DNA from: Candidatus Flexifilum breve
Lineage (GTDB): Bacteria > Chloroflexota > Anaerolineae > Aggregatilineales > Phototrophicaceae
Assembly (NCBI GenBank): GCA_016717205.1
Contig: JADKGC010000003.1
Span: 372,001-436,000 of the forward strand
Reading direction: 5' to 3'
Length of the DNA stretch: 64,000 bases
Part shown: piece by piece, positions 44,717-52,830 of the stretch
Position numbering within the stretch: position 1 is the stretch's first letter
How the letters are laid out: every line of letters begins with the position of its first letter
The notes under the pieces: generated by a model
Databases searched by the model: none
The model's input: the letters and a program-made list of their open reading frames with translations, nothing else
What the model was told of the DNA's origin: nothing
Program-made: the position numbers and the translations under genes

Positions 44717-44980
44717 TCCCCCTCACCCACGCAAGCGGGGAGAGGGGCGACGAACAGCGTTTTTGCTGGCTCCCCTCCCTGAATTCGGTTGAGGACGGGA
44801 CACTTTTAACAATCGAGAGGATTGTAGGGACGCCCAACGGGGCGTCCGCCAGATCGTGGGCAAAACGGACGCGCCGTTGCGCGTCCCTACGAAATCTTTT
44901 CCCCTCAAACCGTGCCTTAATGGTTCCCAATGTTAAAACTGTCCCTCCGTCAGCTGAATTCGGGGAGGGGCCGGGACTGG
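44717..44980. repeat. Second copy of the GC-rich palindromic element, interrupted
   Basis: Shares CACGCAAGCGGGGAGAGGGG and the CTCCCCTCCC...GAATTCGG...GGAGGGGCCGGG core with the element at 8288-8459. The core palindrome is split at GAATTCGG by 166 bp, which duplicates CTGAATTCGG on both sides. Confidence 0.65.
44789..44954. mobile_element. 166-bp MITE-like insertion with target duplication
   Basis: Flanked by direct repeats CTGAATTCGG (44779-44788 and 44954-44963; 9-10 bp). Its ends are imperfect inverted repeats of ~22 bp (18 matches), built on GGGACA-C/G-TTTTAACA (44790-44811 versus 44931-44952). The interior is a long hairpin, 44824-44890, from GTAGGGACGC to GCGTCCCTAC. It codes for nothing, so it would need a transposase from elsewhere. 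The parent transposon family was not identified. Confidence 0.6.
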
Positions 44981-45258
44981 GATCAGAGAAGCGTTAGCCA
45001 TAACTCACGTTAAGTACTGTTCTTCCGGGTGCTGAAGCCGGTTTAAGAAGCCGCTGGGACGAGTAAAGTGCGTAGAATTCTGTGAAGACAGATTACAGGT
45101 CGGTACTTGGGGGTTGGCGGACGCGATAGATCGCCGCATCCCTACGACAGACGGATTTCACGGTAGTTCACGCCTTCTCGCCCCTTGTCTCGCATAGGCC
45201 AAAACAACAATTCGTCTGTCCTGCGGCAAGCAATCCGAGCAACGAGAAGACGAAGTAG

Positions 45259-46278
45259 TCATGGAGTCAGCGTTGCGAGGTCAGCAGTGGCCAGATAAAT
45301 ATCGGTCCCGCCGCTGCGTCCGCCCTCAATATACAGATAGAGGCGCTCTTCATCGGTGGCAGTCGCCGTGTACCAGAAGCCAGAACCGCCGGATATACTC
45401 CCCCGTCCCCATACGGAATCTTCGGTCTGATTCTCCCAGTGAATGCCATCTTGACTGGTAGCGATTCCGAGTCCCATCTGTGTACCACTCATCGGCATCA
45501 TCCGGTAGATCATCACGTAACCCTCACCAACCCGCTCCACGCGGGGCTGATGAAACCGCACATCGGTGCGATCCGCAGTCAGCACCGGATCGCTCTCCGC
45601 AAACGGCGCTTCGGTTGTGGCGGGATCATCATATTTTGTCCAGTGCACGCCATCGGACGACATCGCCAGACCGATCTGAGCTGTACGCGGGGCGTCGGTT
45701 GAACCGGCATAATACATGAGATAGCCATCCTCCGTACGCACGACACTCGGTGCATCAACATGGGCGGAATCCCAGCTCCCAGGCCCGCCGTGCGTGAGGA
45801 CCGGCTCGGGGTCGATCGTCCACGGTCCAAGCGGCTCGGGCGCGGTCGCCCGCCCGATTTCCGCTGCCGGCGTTACTTCGTTCCAGGTATAGAAATACAT
45901 AACCCAGGTGCCATCCGCCTCGACCAAGACGCTGGAGGCTAACGCGGCCAGATTCGTCAGGGGGACGTCGGCGCTGTACAGAATTGGGTCTTCGGTCACC
46001 TCCGTCCAGGTGCTGCCATCCGGCGAGGTGAGGTAGCCAATCTCGACGCTGGCTGGCCAGGCTTGGAACCCGTTACGAAACATATGAAACATACCATCGT
46101 GGTACAGAACCGCACCGGGGTCGGTGTAGCGACCATCCCATGCGCCGAATTCCCCGTGACGGACGACGGGCTCGATGCTGTACAGGGTGAAGGGGCTGGT
46201 ATCCTGAGCAGCCAACCGGACGACACCGGCCAACAAGCCGAGCACCACAAGCAACAAGTATCGGTGAGTATGCCGCAT
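45259..46278 (-). CDS. Secreted GH43-like five-bladed propeller protein
   Basis: 339 residues, signal peptide 1-24 (LLLVVLGLLAGVVRLAAQ). Repeated blades with DPGAVLYHDGMFHMFRNGF, IGYLTSPDGSTWTEV, VDAPSVVRTEDGYLMYYAG, IGLAMSSDGVHWTKY and LGIATSQDGIHWEN give the beta-propeller pattern of GH43/GH32/GH130-type enzymes. Asp in YTDPGAV and DAPSV are plausible active-site positions, but family assignment and activity are uncertain. Its AGGAGA ribosome site lies inside the last codons of the MerR gene, and the gap is 2 bp, so the pair is translationally linked. Confidence 0.75.
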   Translation of the reverse strand: MRHTHRYLLLVVLGLLAGVVRLAAQDTSPFTLYSIEPVVRHGEFGAWDGRYTDPGAVLYHDGMFHMFRNGFQAWPASVEIGYLTSPDGSTWTEVTEDPILYSADVPLTNLAALASSVLVEADGTWVMYFYTWNEVTPAAEIGRATAPEPLGPWTIDPEPVLTHGGPGSWDSAHVDAPSVVRTEDGYLMYYAGSTDAPRTAQIGLAMSSDGVHWTKYDDPATTEAPFAESDPVLTADRTDVRFHQPRVERVGEGYVMIYRMMPMSGTQMGLGIATSQDGIHWENQTEDSVWGRGSISGGSGFWYTATATDEERLYLYIEGGRSGGTDIYLATADLATLTP

Positions 46279-46280
46279 CT

Positions 46281-47126
46281 TTATTTCTCCTGCTGAATCA
46301 CTTCAATTGGAAAGATCAGTTCGGTTAAGCCGCTCTGCGTCTCACAGGGGCGGCGCAGATACAGTTCACGCGTGGGGGCGGTCAGACGATAGTGATGCAA
46401 GTGCATCCAGCCCCACAAGGCCTGAGCGTCAAGTGCCCGTTCATGATCGGGTTTCGTCGAGACTAAGCTGGCGACCTGCGCCTGAGCTGGCACATCCCAT
46501 ACGCGAAGTTCCCGCTCCGCCGTCACCGGAACCGAGGCCTGTACCGTCTCGTCGACAATAAAGGCGGCTTCGCAGTGGAAGGATGACGTGCGCTGACCGG
46601 TCCGCTGATAGTCTAGTGAACCGGGGTACAGGGTGAGCGCACCGTGAATGTGCTGGGCGAGACCGTGACGCTTCAAGACGGCGAACGCTTCGGCAAAGAC
46701 CTGGCCCGGATAACCGGACCCCGCCAATGAGATAACATGCAGCGCGGGCTGCGCCTTGATCACGACCTCGCCATCGGGCAGCCGGCCCTCCGCTTCAATG
46801 TAGCGCAGGCGATTCTCAACGCGGTGCAGGCGGGCCGTTTCCGCCAGCAGCTGCTGACGCAGTTGGGCCTGTTTCAGCTTCAGCATCCCGCGAATTTCGT
46901 CCGCGTTCAGGGCGCCATCGAGCAGCAAGCCGATTTCTTCCAGGGACAGCCCCAAGTCTTTCAGCGCCAGGATGCGATTGAGGCGTGCCAGCTGGTCATA
47001 ATCGTAATAGCGATAGCCCGTCTCCGGGTCGACCCGAATCGGCTTGAGCAGCCCCATCTCGTCGTAATGACGCAGCATCCGAATACTGATTTGCGCCAGC
47101 GCGGCAAATTCGCCAATCTTAAGCAT
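46281..47126 (-). CDS. MerR-family regulator with GyrI-like effector domain
   Basis: 281 residues from ATG 47126, which has a perfect AGGAGG (47136-47141); an in-frame start 48 bases upstream lacks one. MerR winged helix (LKIGEFAALAQISIRMLRHYDEMGLLKP, with ETGYRYYDYDQL), then the dimer helix (~75-110), then a GyrI-like small-molecule-binding domain (~120-281), as in BmrR-type activators. It probably responds to a bulky or cationic molecule. The linked GH43-like gene is its obvious target, and it likely controls its own promoter. Confidence 0.9.
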   Translation of the reverse strand: MLKIGEFAALAQISIRMLRHYDEMGLLKPIRVDPETGYRYYDYDQLARLNRILALKDLGLSLEEIGLLLDGALNADEIRGMLKLKQAQLRQQLLAETARLHRVENRLRYIEAEGRLPDGEVVIKAQPALHVISLAGSGYPGQVFAEAFAVLKRHGLAQHIHGALTLYPGSLDYQRTGQRTSSFHCEAAFIVDETVQASVPVTAERELRVWDVPAQAQVASLVSTKPDHERALDAQALWGWMHLHHYRLTAPTRELYLRRPCETQSGLTELIFPIEVIQQEK

Positions 47127-47155
47127 GCGGTCATACCTCCTGCGTGCCGGTGCAT

Positions 47156-47188
47156 ACACTGTAAACCGTGACACAGTGTGAGAGTCAA
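47156..47188 (-). promoter_or_regulatory. MerR-type promoter with 19-bp spacer
   Basis: On the minus strand TTGACT (complement 47183-47188) and TACAGT (complement 47158-47163) are 19 bp apart, the overlong spacing typical of MerR-activated promoters. A dyad ACACTGT (47156-47162) / ACAGTGT (47173-47179) overlaps the spacer and -10. It lies 32 bp before the regulator's start. Confidence 0.6.
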
Positions 47189-47196
47189 GATAGCAC

Positions 47197-47202
47197 TATA
47201 AT
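47197..47202 (+). promoter_or_regulatory. Candidate -10 box for the divergent secreted-protein gene
   Basis: TATAAT, 27 bp before the GTG start at 47229. No good -35 at 16-18 bp; the MerR dyad lies immediately upstream, so the regulator might affect this gene too. Confidence 0.4.
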
Positions 47203-47228
47203 GAGAACATCATTCCGACTGGCAGTTA

Positions 47229-48680
47229 GTGCGCCCAGTGCCGCTCTTCGCCATCCTTCGACGGACTACGTCCGGCAGGCTCGGTTCCGCACTACTGCTC
47301 ATGCTGCTGTCGATCAGTGTGGTGGCCGCCCAGAGCGTCACCTGCCCCGATTTCGTCGAACGCGCCATCGATGCGGTCAGCACGACCTGCCCCGAGTTGG
47401 GTCGCAATGAACTGTGCTATGGCAACAACGCGATTGAGGCTGAATTCGTCCAGACCGTGCAGTTCGCTCTCCCCGGTGACCGCGCCAACATCGTCGATCT
47501 CGCCCGCCTGGTTACCGCGCCGCTCCAGCCCGACACGAACATCTGGGGCGTCGCCGTGCTCTCGCTGCAAGCCGATTTGCCTGATACGCTGCCCGGTCAA
47601 AATGCGACGTTCATCGTCTTCGGCGACACCGAACTCACGCCCGACACCACCGCGCCCAACTATGGCGCACCCATGCAGGCCTTCACGCTGGAAACGCGCC
47701 TGACCGGGTTGGAATGCGGCGAAGTGCCGGAGAGCGGCTTGCTCGTGCAAGCGCCGACGGACACGACTGTCAATTTCCTTATCAACGGCATCGAAGTCAA
47801 GGTGGGCAGTTCGGCCATGCTGCAAATCGACGCCGACGAGTTGGTCGTCGACACGATTGAAGGGTTTGTCGAGGTGACTTCAGCCGGAGAAACAGAAGTG
47901 GCGGGCGAAGGCGTAAGCGTGCGGGCGCGGCGGGGTCAGCGACCGGGGCGCGCCGCCCTCAACCGGGAACGGCGCGTCGCCAATGCGCCGTGGCGGCTGC
48001 TTCCGCGCCAGGTCCGCTCACCGCTGCCGCCGCCCGAGGGGCAGCAGGTCGAACTCAACCAGTGCTTTTTCATCACCGCCGCGCGCCCGAATCGCAGCCC
48101 GGTGGCGCGCGTCACCGCAGGCGAGCCGATTGTGCTCAAACTGAACATCCCGCACCAATCGCTCGAGATCGCGCAGGTGCTCCTGCGCCGCGCCGAGAGC
48201 CGCCTGCTCGTCAACGGGGTGGAGACACCCCGCTACACCCGTATCGGACCGTGGCACGGGCAGGATGGCGCGTATGCGAACACGTTTGGCATTGAGCTTT
48301 ACTGGCTGCTGGAACCCGCCACAGCGGGCGACATTGAGGTCGTGCTGCAATCGCGTTCGGTAACCGGACGCCCGATCAACACGGGTATCGACGGGCCGGA
48401 CGCCGATGATCGACCGGAAATCATTCCGGCTTATCGAGAAGTAACGTGTACCATTCGCGTCGGTATGCGTGCAAGATCATGGTCGGGGCGCAGACTCCGC
48501 TTGCCCCGACCAGCTTACAGCTTCAAGCTCGCCTTCTCCGCCGCTATCACCACCATCGCCACTGTCGCCGCCAGCACCGAAATCACCGGGAGCGGGAAGC
48601 TCACCGCCCACAGGGCACGACTGCAGCAGGGCAATAAACCCCTCGACATCTGCTTGATCTTCCCCACCAGAGAACACTAA
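47229..48680 (+). CDS. Secreted protein, paralogue 1 of a four-member unknown family; C-terminus probably extended
   Basis: 483 residues as read, GTG start, signal peptide at ~17-35 (SALLLMLLSISVVAAQ). Shares with the three minus-strand neighbours: CPDFVERAIDAVSTTC, GRNELCYGN, a WGVAVLSLQADLPDTLPGQNATF segment, PMQAFTLET and a FecR-like strand region (NFLINGIEVKVGSSAML...). Its middle is specific (SLEIAQVLLRRAESRLLVNGVE). The last ~70 residues overlap the convergent paralogue by 204 bp and pass through a hairpin at 48480-48512. They are Arg-rich and unlike the family, so the original stop was probably lost or shifted upstream of 48480. Confidence 0.65.
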   Translation: MRPVPLFAILRRTTSGRLGSALLLMLLSISVVAAQSVTCPDFVERAIDAVSTTCPELGRNELCYGNNAIEAEFVQTVQFALPGDRANIVDLARLVTAPLQPDTNIWGVAVLSLQADLPDTLPGQNATFIVFGDTELTPDTTAPNYGAPMQAFTLETRLTGLECGEVPESGLLVQAPTDTTVNFLINGIEVKVGSSAMLQIDADELVVDTIEGFVEVTSAGETEVAGEGVSVRARRGQRPGRAALNRERRVANAPWRLLPRQVRSPLPPPEGQQVELNQCFFITAARPNRSPVARVTAGEPIVLKLNIPHQSLEIAQVLLRRAESRLLVNGVETPRYTRIGPWHGQDGAYANTFGIELYWLLEPATAGDIEVVLQSRSVTGRPINTGIDGPDADDRPEIIPAYREVTCTIRVGMRARSWSGRRLRLPRPAYSFKLAFSAAITTIATVAASTEITGSGKLTAHRARLQQGNKPLDICLIFPTREH

Positions 48681-49916
48681 CGCTTGCCGCAGCAGCCCGA
48701 CATACTCGTCGCGGCTCATGCCGATGTCGGCGAGCATCTGATTCATGATCGGACAGAACATCGCCATGTCCAGCCCGGCAAGGGCATCGAGATCAATTTC
48801 CATATCCCCCGCGAATCCACCTGCACCACCGGGGTTCTGGGCATCCAGCAGCGCGTCTTCATCCAGCGGCGGCGCGACTTCAATCGTCCGCGGCAGCACC
48901 TGAATCGGCAGGTTGCTGAACGCCGCCGGATCATAGGGCCGGAGGTCTTCAGGAGCGCCCGCTGCGCGCATATCCTCATCCAGTGGCACGCCGACTGACG
49001 CGCCGGCTGGCACAATCACCGTTTCACCCTGCGCGGTGATCTCTCCTTGCCCCTCTATCACGCTGATTGACAGTTCGTCACCGGGAATCGCTTCCAGATA
49101 GGCCGTCGACCCAAGCGTGATATCCACGTCATTCGCCCGCAGGTTGATCTCGCCCACTCCTTCCGGCGTCTGGATCAACAAACCATTGGGCGGCGCTTCA
49201 GTACACCCCACATCAGCGGCGATGCCCGTGCGAAAGTAGAACGCCTGCATCGGCGTGAACGGGATTTCCGCGTCCAGCGAGTCAACCACATTCAGCGTGG
49301 CAACATCGCCCGTGACGGTCAAGAGCGGCGCATACACCCACCCAAACGAGTCACTCTCCGGGATGCGAATGCGCAGCCAATCACTCGCCTCGTTGCGTCC
49401 ATTCGCGGTTGTCACTTCACCGCTCGCCAGCGACCCGGCGATCCCGCCGTTCGTGCTCGGCAGCGTGCGAATATTGACATTCGAAGCCGTCGTCACGTCG
49501 ACTGTTGGGACGGTCGCGCTCGGATCAACGGCATTTTCGATCTCGACATCGCCGAACATCAGAAACGTCACGTTCTGACCGGGCAGCGCGTCGGGCAAAT
49601 CAGCTTGCAGCCTCATGAGCGCGATGCCCCATTCATTTTCAGCGACATCGAGCGCGCGCAGCCGCAGCGACTGCACAGCCGCCACGTTCACCAGATCGCC
49701 CTGCTGCTCAAAGGTGAAATCGGTCACCGCTTCCCGCGGCGTCGCATCAATCGAGATGTTGCCATAGCAAGCCTGATTTCGCCCCGTCTCTGCGCACACC
49801 TCCTGCACCGCGGTCAGCGCTTGCGTCACTAAATCGGAACACGTGTCATCCTGAGCCGCGACGGTCGCAAAGCACAACACCACCAACATCAGACCTACTT
49901 TACGGAACAACCGCAT
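48477..49916 (-). CDS. Secreted protein with SH3-like domain, paralogue 2 of the unknown family
   Basis: 479 residues from ATG 49916, one base after the stop of paralogue 3, with GGAGGTGAAGG upstream. Signal peptide VGLMLVVLCFATVAAQ. Family part: CSDLVTQALTAVQEVC, GRNQACYGN, LQADLPDALPGQNVTFLMFGD. An inserted bacterial SH3-like domain (~135-205) reads SNVNIRTLPS ... SDWLRIRIPESDSFGWVYAP, often a cell-wall-binding module. Then PMQAFYFRTG and a FecR-like segment (NLRANDVDITLGSTAYLEA). The Gly/Asp-rich tail ends in an odd SWSGQAESAPRP that coincides with the terminator-like hairpin; a TAA in another frame at 48515-48517 may mark the former end. Confidence 0.75.
   Translation of the reverse strand: MRLFRKVGLMLVVLCFATVAAQDDTCSDLVTQALTAVQEVCAETGRNQACYGNISIDATPREAVTDFTFEQQGDLVNVAAVQSLRLRALDVAENEWGIALMRLQADLPDALPGQNVTFLMFGDVEIENAVDPSATVPTVDVTTASNVNIRTLPSTNGGIAGSLASGEVTTANGRNEASDWLRIRIPESDSFGWVYAPLLTVTGDVATLNVVDSLDAEIPFTPMQAFYFRTGIAADVGCTEAPPNGLLIQTPEGVGEINLRANDVDITLGSTAYLEAIPGDELSISVIEGQGEITAQGETVIVPAGASVGVPLDEDMRAAGAPEDLRPYDPAAFSNLPIQVLPRTIEVAPPLDEDALLDAQNPGGAGGFAGDMEIDLDALAGLDMAMFCPIMNQMLADIGMSRDEYVGLLRQALVFSGGEDQADVEGFIALLQSCPVGGELPAPGDFGAGGDSGDGGDSGGEGELEAVSWSGQAESAPRP
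48480..48512. terminator. Hairpin in the overlap of convergent paralogues
   Basis: TGGTCGGGGC, 13-nt loop, GCCCCGACCA: a 10-bp perfect stem. It lies inside the coding tails of both convergent genes, where a two-way terminator would normally lie after both stops. Confidence 0.5.
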
Positions 49917-49917
49917 C

Positions 49918-51231
49918 TTACCCTTCACCTCCACCATCACCACCGAAATCACCGCCGGTATCGCCACCAGCGTCCCCACCGAAATCACCGCCCGTGTCTG
50001 CGCCCAAGTCATCACCGCCAGCGTCGCCGAAGTCTTCGCTATCCGCATCACTCAGATCAGCCTCTTCGTCAGCCGAGAAATCCGCGTCGTCAGCGTCATC
50101 AAAGAGGGGGTCGTCCCGCGCGTCCAGTTCTGCTTCGAAGTCCGCTTCCAAAGCCGCCAGTTCGTCTTCATCAATCGCTTCAGCGATCTCAATCTCCTCC
50201 GGCAGAATATCAACCGGGAGATTCTCGAAGAACGACTCCTCATACGGCTCGGGATCATCCGGTTCGCCACTGGCCTGCATGTTCTCATCGACCGGGATGT
50301 TCACCCGCGCGCCCGCCGGAACCAGCACCGTGCGTCCAAACGCCCGGACTTCGCCCTGACCTTCCAGCACATTGACCGTGAATTGGCCATTCGGCGTCGC
50401 CCGCACGTACGCGGTTGACCCCAGACGAATATCCACGTCGTTCGCCCGCAGGTTGATGTGCCCGACGCCCTGCGGCGTCTGGATCAACATGCCGTCGGCG
50501 GGCGCTTGCGTACAGGCCAGCGAACTGCTGCCGCCGACTCCCGTCTGAAAGTAGAAGGCCTGCATCGGCGTGAACGGGATGTTGCTGTCCAACGAGTCGA
50601 CGACGTTCAAAGTCCCGGCGTCGCCGGCCACACTCACCGCCGCCGCGCTGACCCATCCGTACGAGTCGGTTTCGGGAATGCGGACGCGCAGCCAATCGCT
50701 CGCCGCGCTGCGTCCATTAGCAATCGTCACCTCACCGCCCGCTAACGATCCTGATGCGGCGCCGTTCGCAGTGGCCTGACTGAGAATATTGACGCTGGCC
50801 GACGCTGTGACCTGCAGCAGTGCCCCCGTCGCATTGGGATCGACGGCGTTCTCTAGCTGCACATCGCCGAACAGCAGGAAGGTCACGTTCTGACCGGGCA
50901 GCGTATCGGGCAGGTCAGCCTGAAGCTTGAGCATGGCGACGCCCCACACATTCTGGGCTTGGTCCAGCGCGCGCAGGCGCAGCGTTTGCACCGTCGCCAC
51001 GTCGACGAGGTCGCCCTGCTGCTCAAAGCTGAAATTGGCCACATCCGCGCGCGGCGTCGCCTGAATGGAGATGTTGCCGTAGCACGCCTGATTGCGACCG
51101 GTGGGCGCGCAGACCTCCTGCACGACGGTCAGCGCCTGCGTCACCATAGCAGAACAGGTGTTATCCTGAGCGAAAATCGTGGAAAAGCACAATAAGACAA
51201 CCAGCAGCGATGTGCGGCGATACCAAGCCAT
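49918..51231 (-). CDS. Secreted protein with SH3-like domain and acidic tail, paralogue 3
   Basis: 437 residues from ATG 51231 (AGGAGG 6-7 bases upstream). Signal peptide TSLLVVLLCFSTIFAQ. Closely resembles paralogue 2: CSAMVTQALTVVQEVC, GRNQACYGN, LQADLPDTLPGQNVTFLLFGD, an SH3-like insertion (SVNILSQATANG...DSYGWVSAA), PMQAFYFQTG and NLRANDVDIRLGSTAYVRA. The last ~90 residues are almost only Asp, Glu, Ala and Gly (DFGGDAGGDTGGDFGGDGGG), a flexible, strongly acidic tail that could bind calcium or wall polymers. Forms a unit with paralogue 2 (1-bp spacing). Confidence 0.78.
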   Translation of the reverse strand: MAWYRRTSLLVVLLCFSTIFAQDNTCSAMVTQALTVVQEVCAPTGRNQACYGNISIQATPRADVANFSFEQQGDLVDVATVQTLRLRALDQAQNVWGVAMLKLQADLPDTLPGQNVTFLLFGDVQLENAVDPNATGALLQVTASASVNILSQATANGAASGSLAGGEVTIANGRSAASDWLRVRIPETDSYGWVSAAAVSVAGDAGTLNVVDSLDSNIPFTPMQAFYFQTGVGGSSSLACTQAPADGMLIQTPQGVGHINLRANDVDIRLGSTAYVRATPNGQFTVNVLEGQGEVRAFGRTVLVPAGARVNIPVDENMQASGEPDDPEPYEESFFENLPVDILPEEIEIAEAIDEDELAALEADFEAELDARDDPLFDDADDADFSADEEADLSDADSEDFGDAGGDDLGADTGGDFGGDAGGDTGGDFGGDGGGEG

Positions 51232-51431
51232 TGAACTCCTCCTCATGACGATACACTAACTGTAATGAAGTTTCCGAAAATGGCAATGACATTTCGGACT
51301 GAGGCCGCTTGTCCTAGGTGTCTAGGTCAAAAGTCGGAGGGCGTGAAATTTATAAGCCAGGGAGCGTGAACGGGGGGAAGAGCAAATTGGGGGGGCGGCT
51401 TGTAGCCACACCCCCGACGGTTCAAAGTGGA

Positions 51432-52802
51432 CTAGCTGGTGCTGAAGTCGACGTCAATCGTGATATAGAACGGCACCTGCGTACCATCCAACTGCACGAC
51501 CAGCAGTTGATAGGTCGTTTGGCTGTACGGGCACACCTGCTGTGAACCGTGACCAACGACACCCACGCCTTCGAAATACACCTCGCGGATGTTTTCGAGA
51601 TCCCAGTAGATGTTGGTGCACTGGCTATACTGCACAATCAGCGTATCCGCGCGCAGATTCGGCCCGATCATCCCCTGCATCACGGTCGGGGTGAACGTGG
51701 GGGTCGCCGGTGGGCGCGTGGGCGTGTTCGTCGCCAGACGGAACGGCACATTCAAGACCTGCCCCACGACGATGCGGCGCGCATCGACAATGCAGTTCCC
51801 CGCGGCCAGATCATTGGTTGACAGCCCGGCGCGTCCAGCAATGCCGGAGAGCGTATCGCCGGGTTGGATGCTATAGCGCGCTGCCCAATCCGCGCGCGGC
51901 GTGCATGTCCCATTCGGGGTTGGCGTCGGGCCGCCGCCTTCGGGCGTAGCCGTCAGCGTCCCCACCGACATCGCCGTACCAGCAGGCGTGATATCGAGGG
52001 CAGGCGCGATCTCAAACGGACGCTCCAACATATTGATCGGCGCGGTGTTGACCCCAATCGTGTAGGGGCGCAGACCCGAGGGCGGCCCGGTGATTTCCAG
52101 ACCATCATCGCCACCGCCCAACCGCACACCGATTTCGCCGCCTTGCGGCACGATGCGCGTTTCGCCAAACGCTTCAACCACGCCCAAGCCTTCAACGACA
52201 GCCATCTTCATGCTGCCCATCGGTTCGGCGACGAACAACGCGGTCGAGCCTAGGGTGACATCCGCGCCATTGATGTTAATCGTCACCTGTTGACCGGTCG
52301 GCGATTGTACGAGCATGCCCGACGGAGCCGAGTCGCAGGTCGTGCCCGCGACATTGGTGCGCAGTCGCACCGCGTTCAGCGTGGGCGACAGCGCGTCCAG
52401 CGTGGTATCGCCGAACAACAGGAAGGTCACATTTTCACCGGGCAGCGTGTCCGGCAGGTTCACCTGCGCCTTGACCACCGCCACCCCCCATGAGCCGGTA
52501 GCCGGATCGTAGGGCGTCGTCGAGATGCGCCGGAGCTGCCCTAGATCGACCACATCGCCCGATCTGGAGAAGGCGAAATCGGCATTTTCATTGAATTCGA
52601 CGTTGACGAGGGTATTGCCGTAGCAGGCCTGATTGCGCCCAATGCCGTCACAGGCCAACCCGACCGTCGTCGTCGCCAGCGTGACGAGATCATCACAGGT
52701 CAGCCCTTGATCCACCGGAGCGCTGTCGGCGGGTGCGGCGACGAGAAAGAGCAGACAGAACACCCCAATGAGAACATAGTTCAGCAGACGTTGAATGTGC
52801 AT
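51432..52802 (-). CDS. Secreted protein with LysM domain, paralogue 4
   Basis: 456 residues from ATG 52802 with GAGGAG upstream; a longer frame to 52907 begins with an unlikely basic extension inside the neighbour. Signal peptide LLNYVLIGVFCLLFLVAAPADS. Family part: CDDLVTLATTTVGLAC, GRNQACYGN, VNLPDTLPGENVTFLLFGD, FecR-like ININGADVTLGSTALF. There is no SH3 insertion. From ~310 it has a Thr/Pro linker, a LysM domain (YSIQPGDTLSGIAGRAGLSTNDLAAGN, peptidoglycan-binding) and a C-terminal beta domain with two Cys. It therefore likely sits on the cell wall, which suggests the same for its relatives. Confidence 0.8.
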   Translation of the reverse strand: MHIQRLLNYVLIGVFCLLFLVAAPADSAPVDQGLTCDDLVTLATTTVGLACDGIGRNQACYGNTLVNVEFNENADFAFSRSGDVVDLGQLRRISTTPYDPATGSWGVAVVKAQVNLPDTLPGENVTFLLFGDTTLDALSPTLNAVRLRTNVAGTTCDSAPSGMLVQSPTGQQVTININGADVTLGSTALFVAEPMGSMKMAVVEGLGVVEAFGETRIVPQGGEIGVRLGGGDDGLEITGPPSGLRPYTIGVNTAPINMLERPFEIAPALDITPAGTAMSVGTLTATPEGGGPTPTPNGTCTPRADWAARYSIQPGDTLSGIAGRAGLSTNDLAAGNCIVDARRIVVGQVLNVPFRLATNTPTRPPATPTFTPTVMQGMIGPNLRADTLIVQYSQCTNIYWDLENIREVYFEGVGVVGHGSQQVCPYSQTTYQLLVVQLDGTQVPFYITIDVDFSTS

Positions 52803-52830
52803 GTATTCTCCTCTGTAACTGTCGGTTGCT

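Larger units (their letters stand above)
44439..45258. other. 820-bp gene-free stretch
   Basis: No convincing coding sequence on either strand. It holds a stem-loop (CAGACGC/GCGTCTG at 44652-44673, followed on the minus strand by TTTGCTTTTGT), a second copy of the GC-rich palindromic repeat split by a MITE-like insertion (44717-44980), and a partial GTAGGGA-type repeat arm (about 45118-45145). The rest shows no structure I can name. Confidence 0.6.

Noticed and set aside
45118..45145. Another complete GTAGGGA hairpin
   Set aside because: Only the right arm (GCATCCCTAC) and a short inner pairing are present; treated as a fragment.
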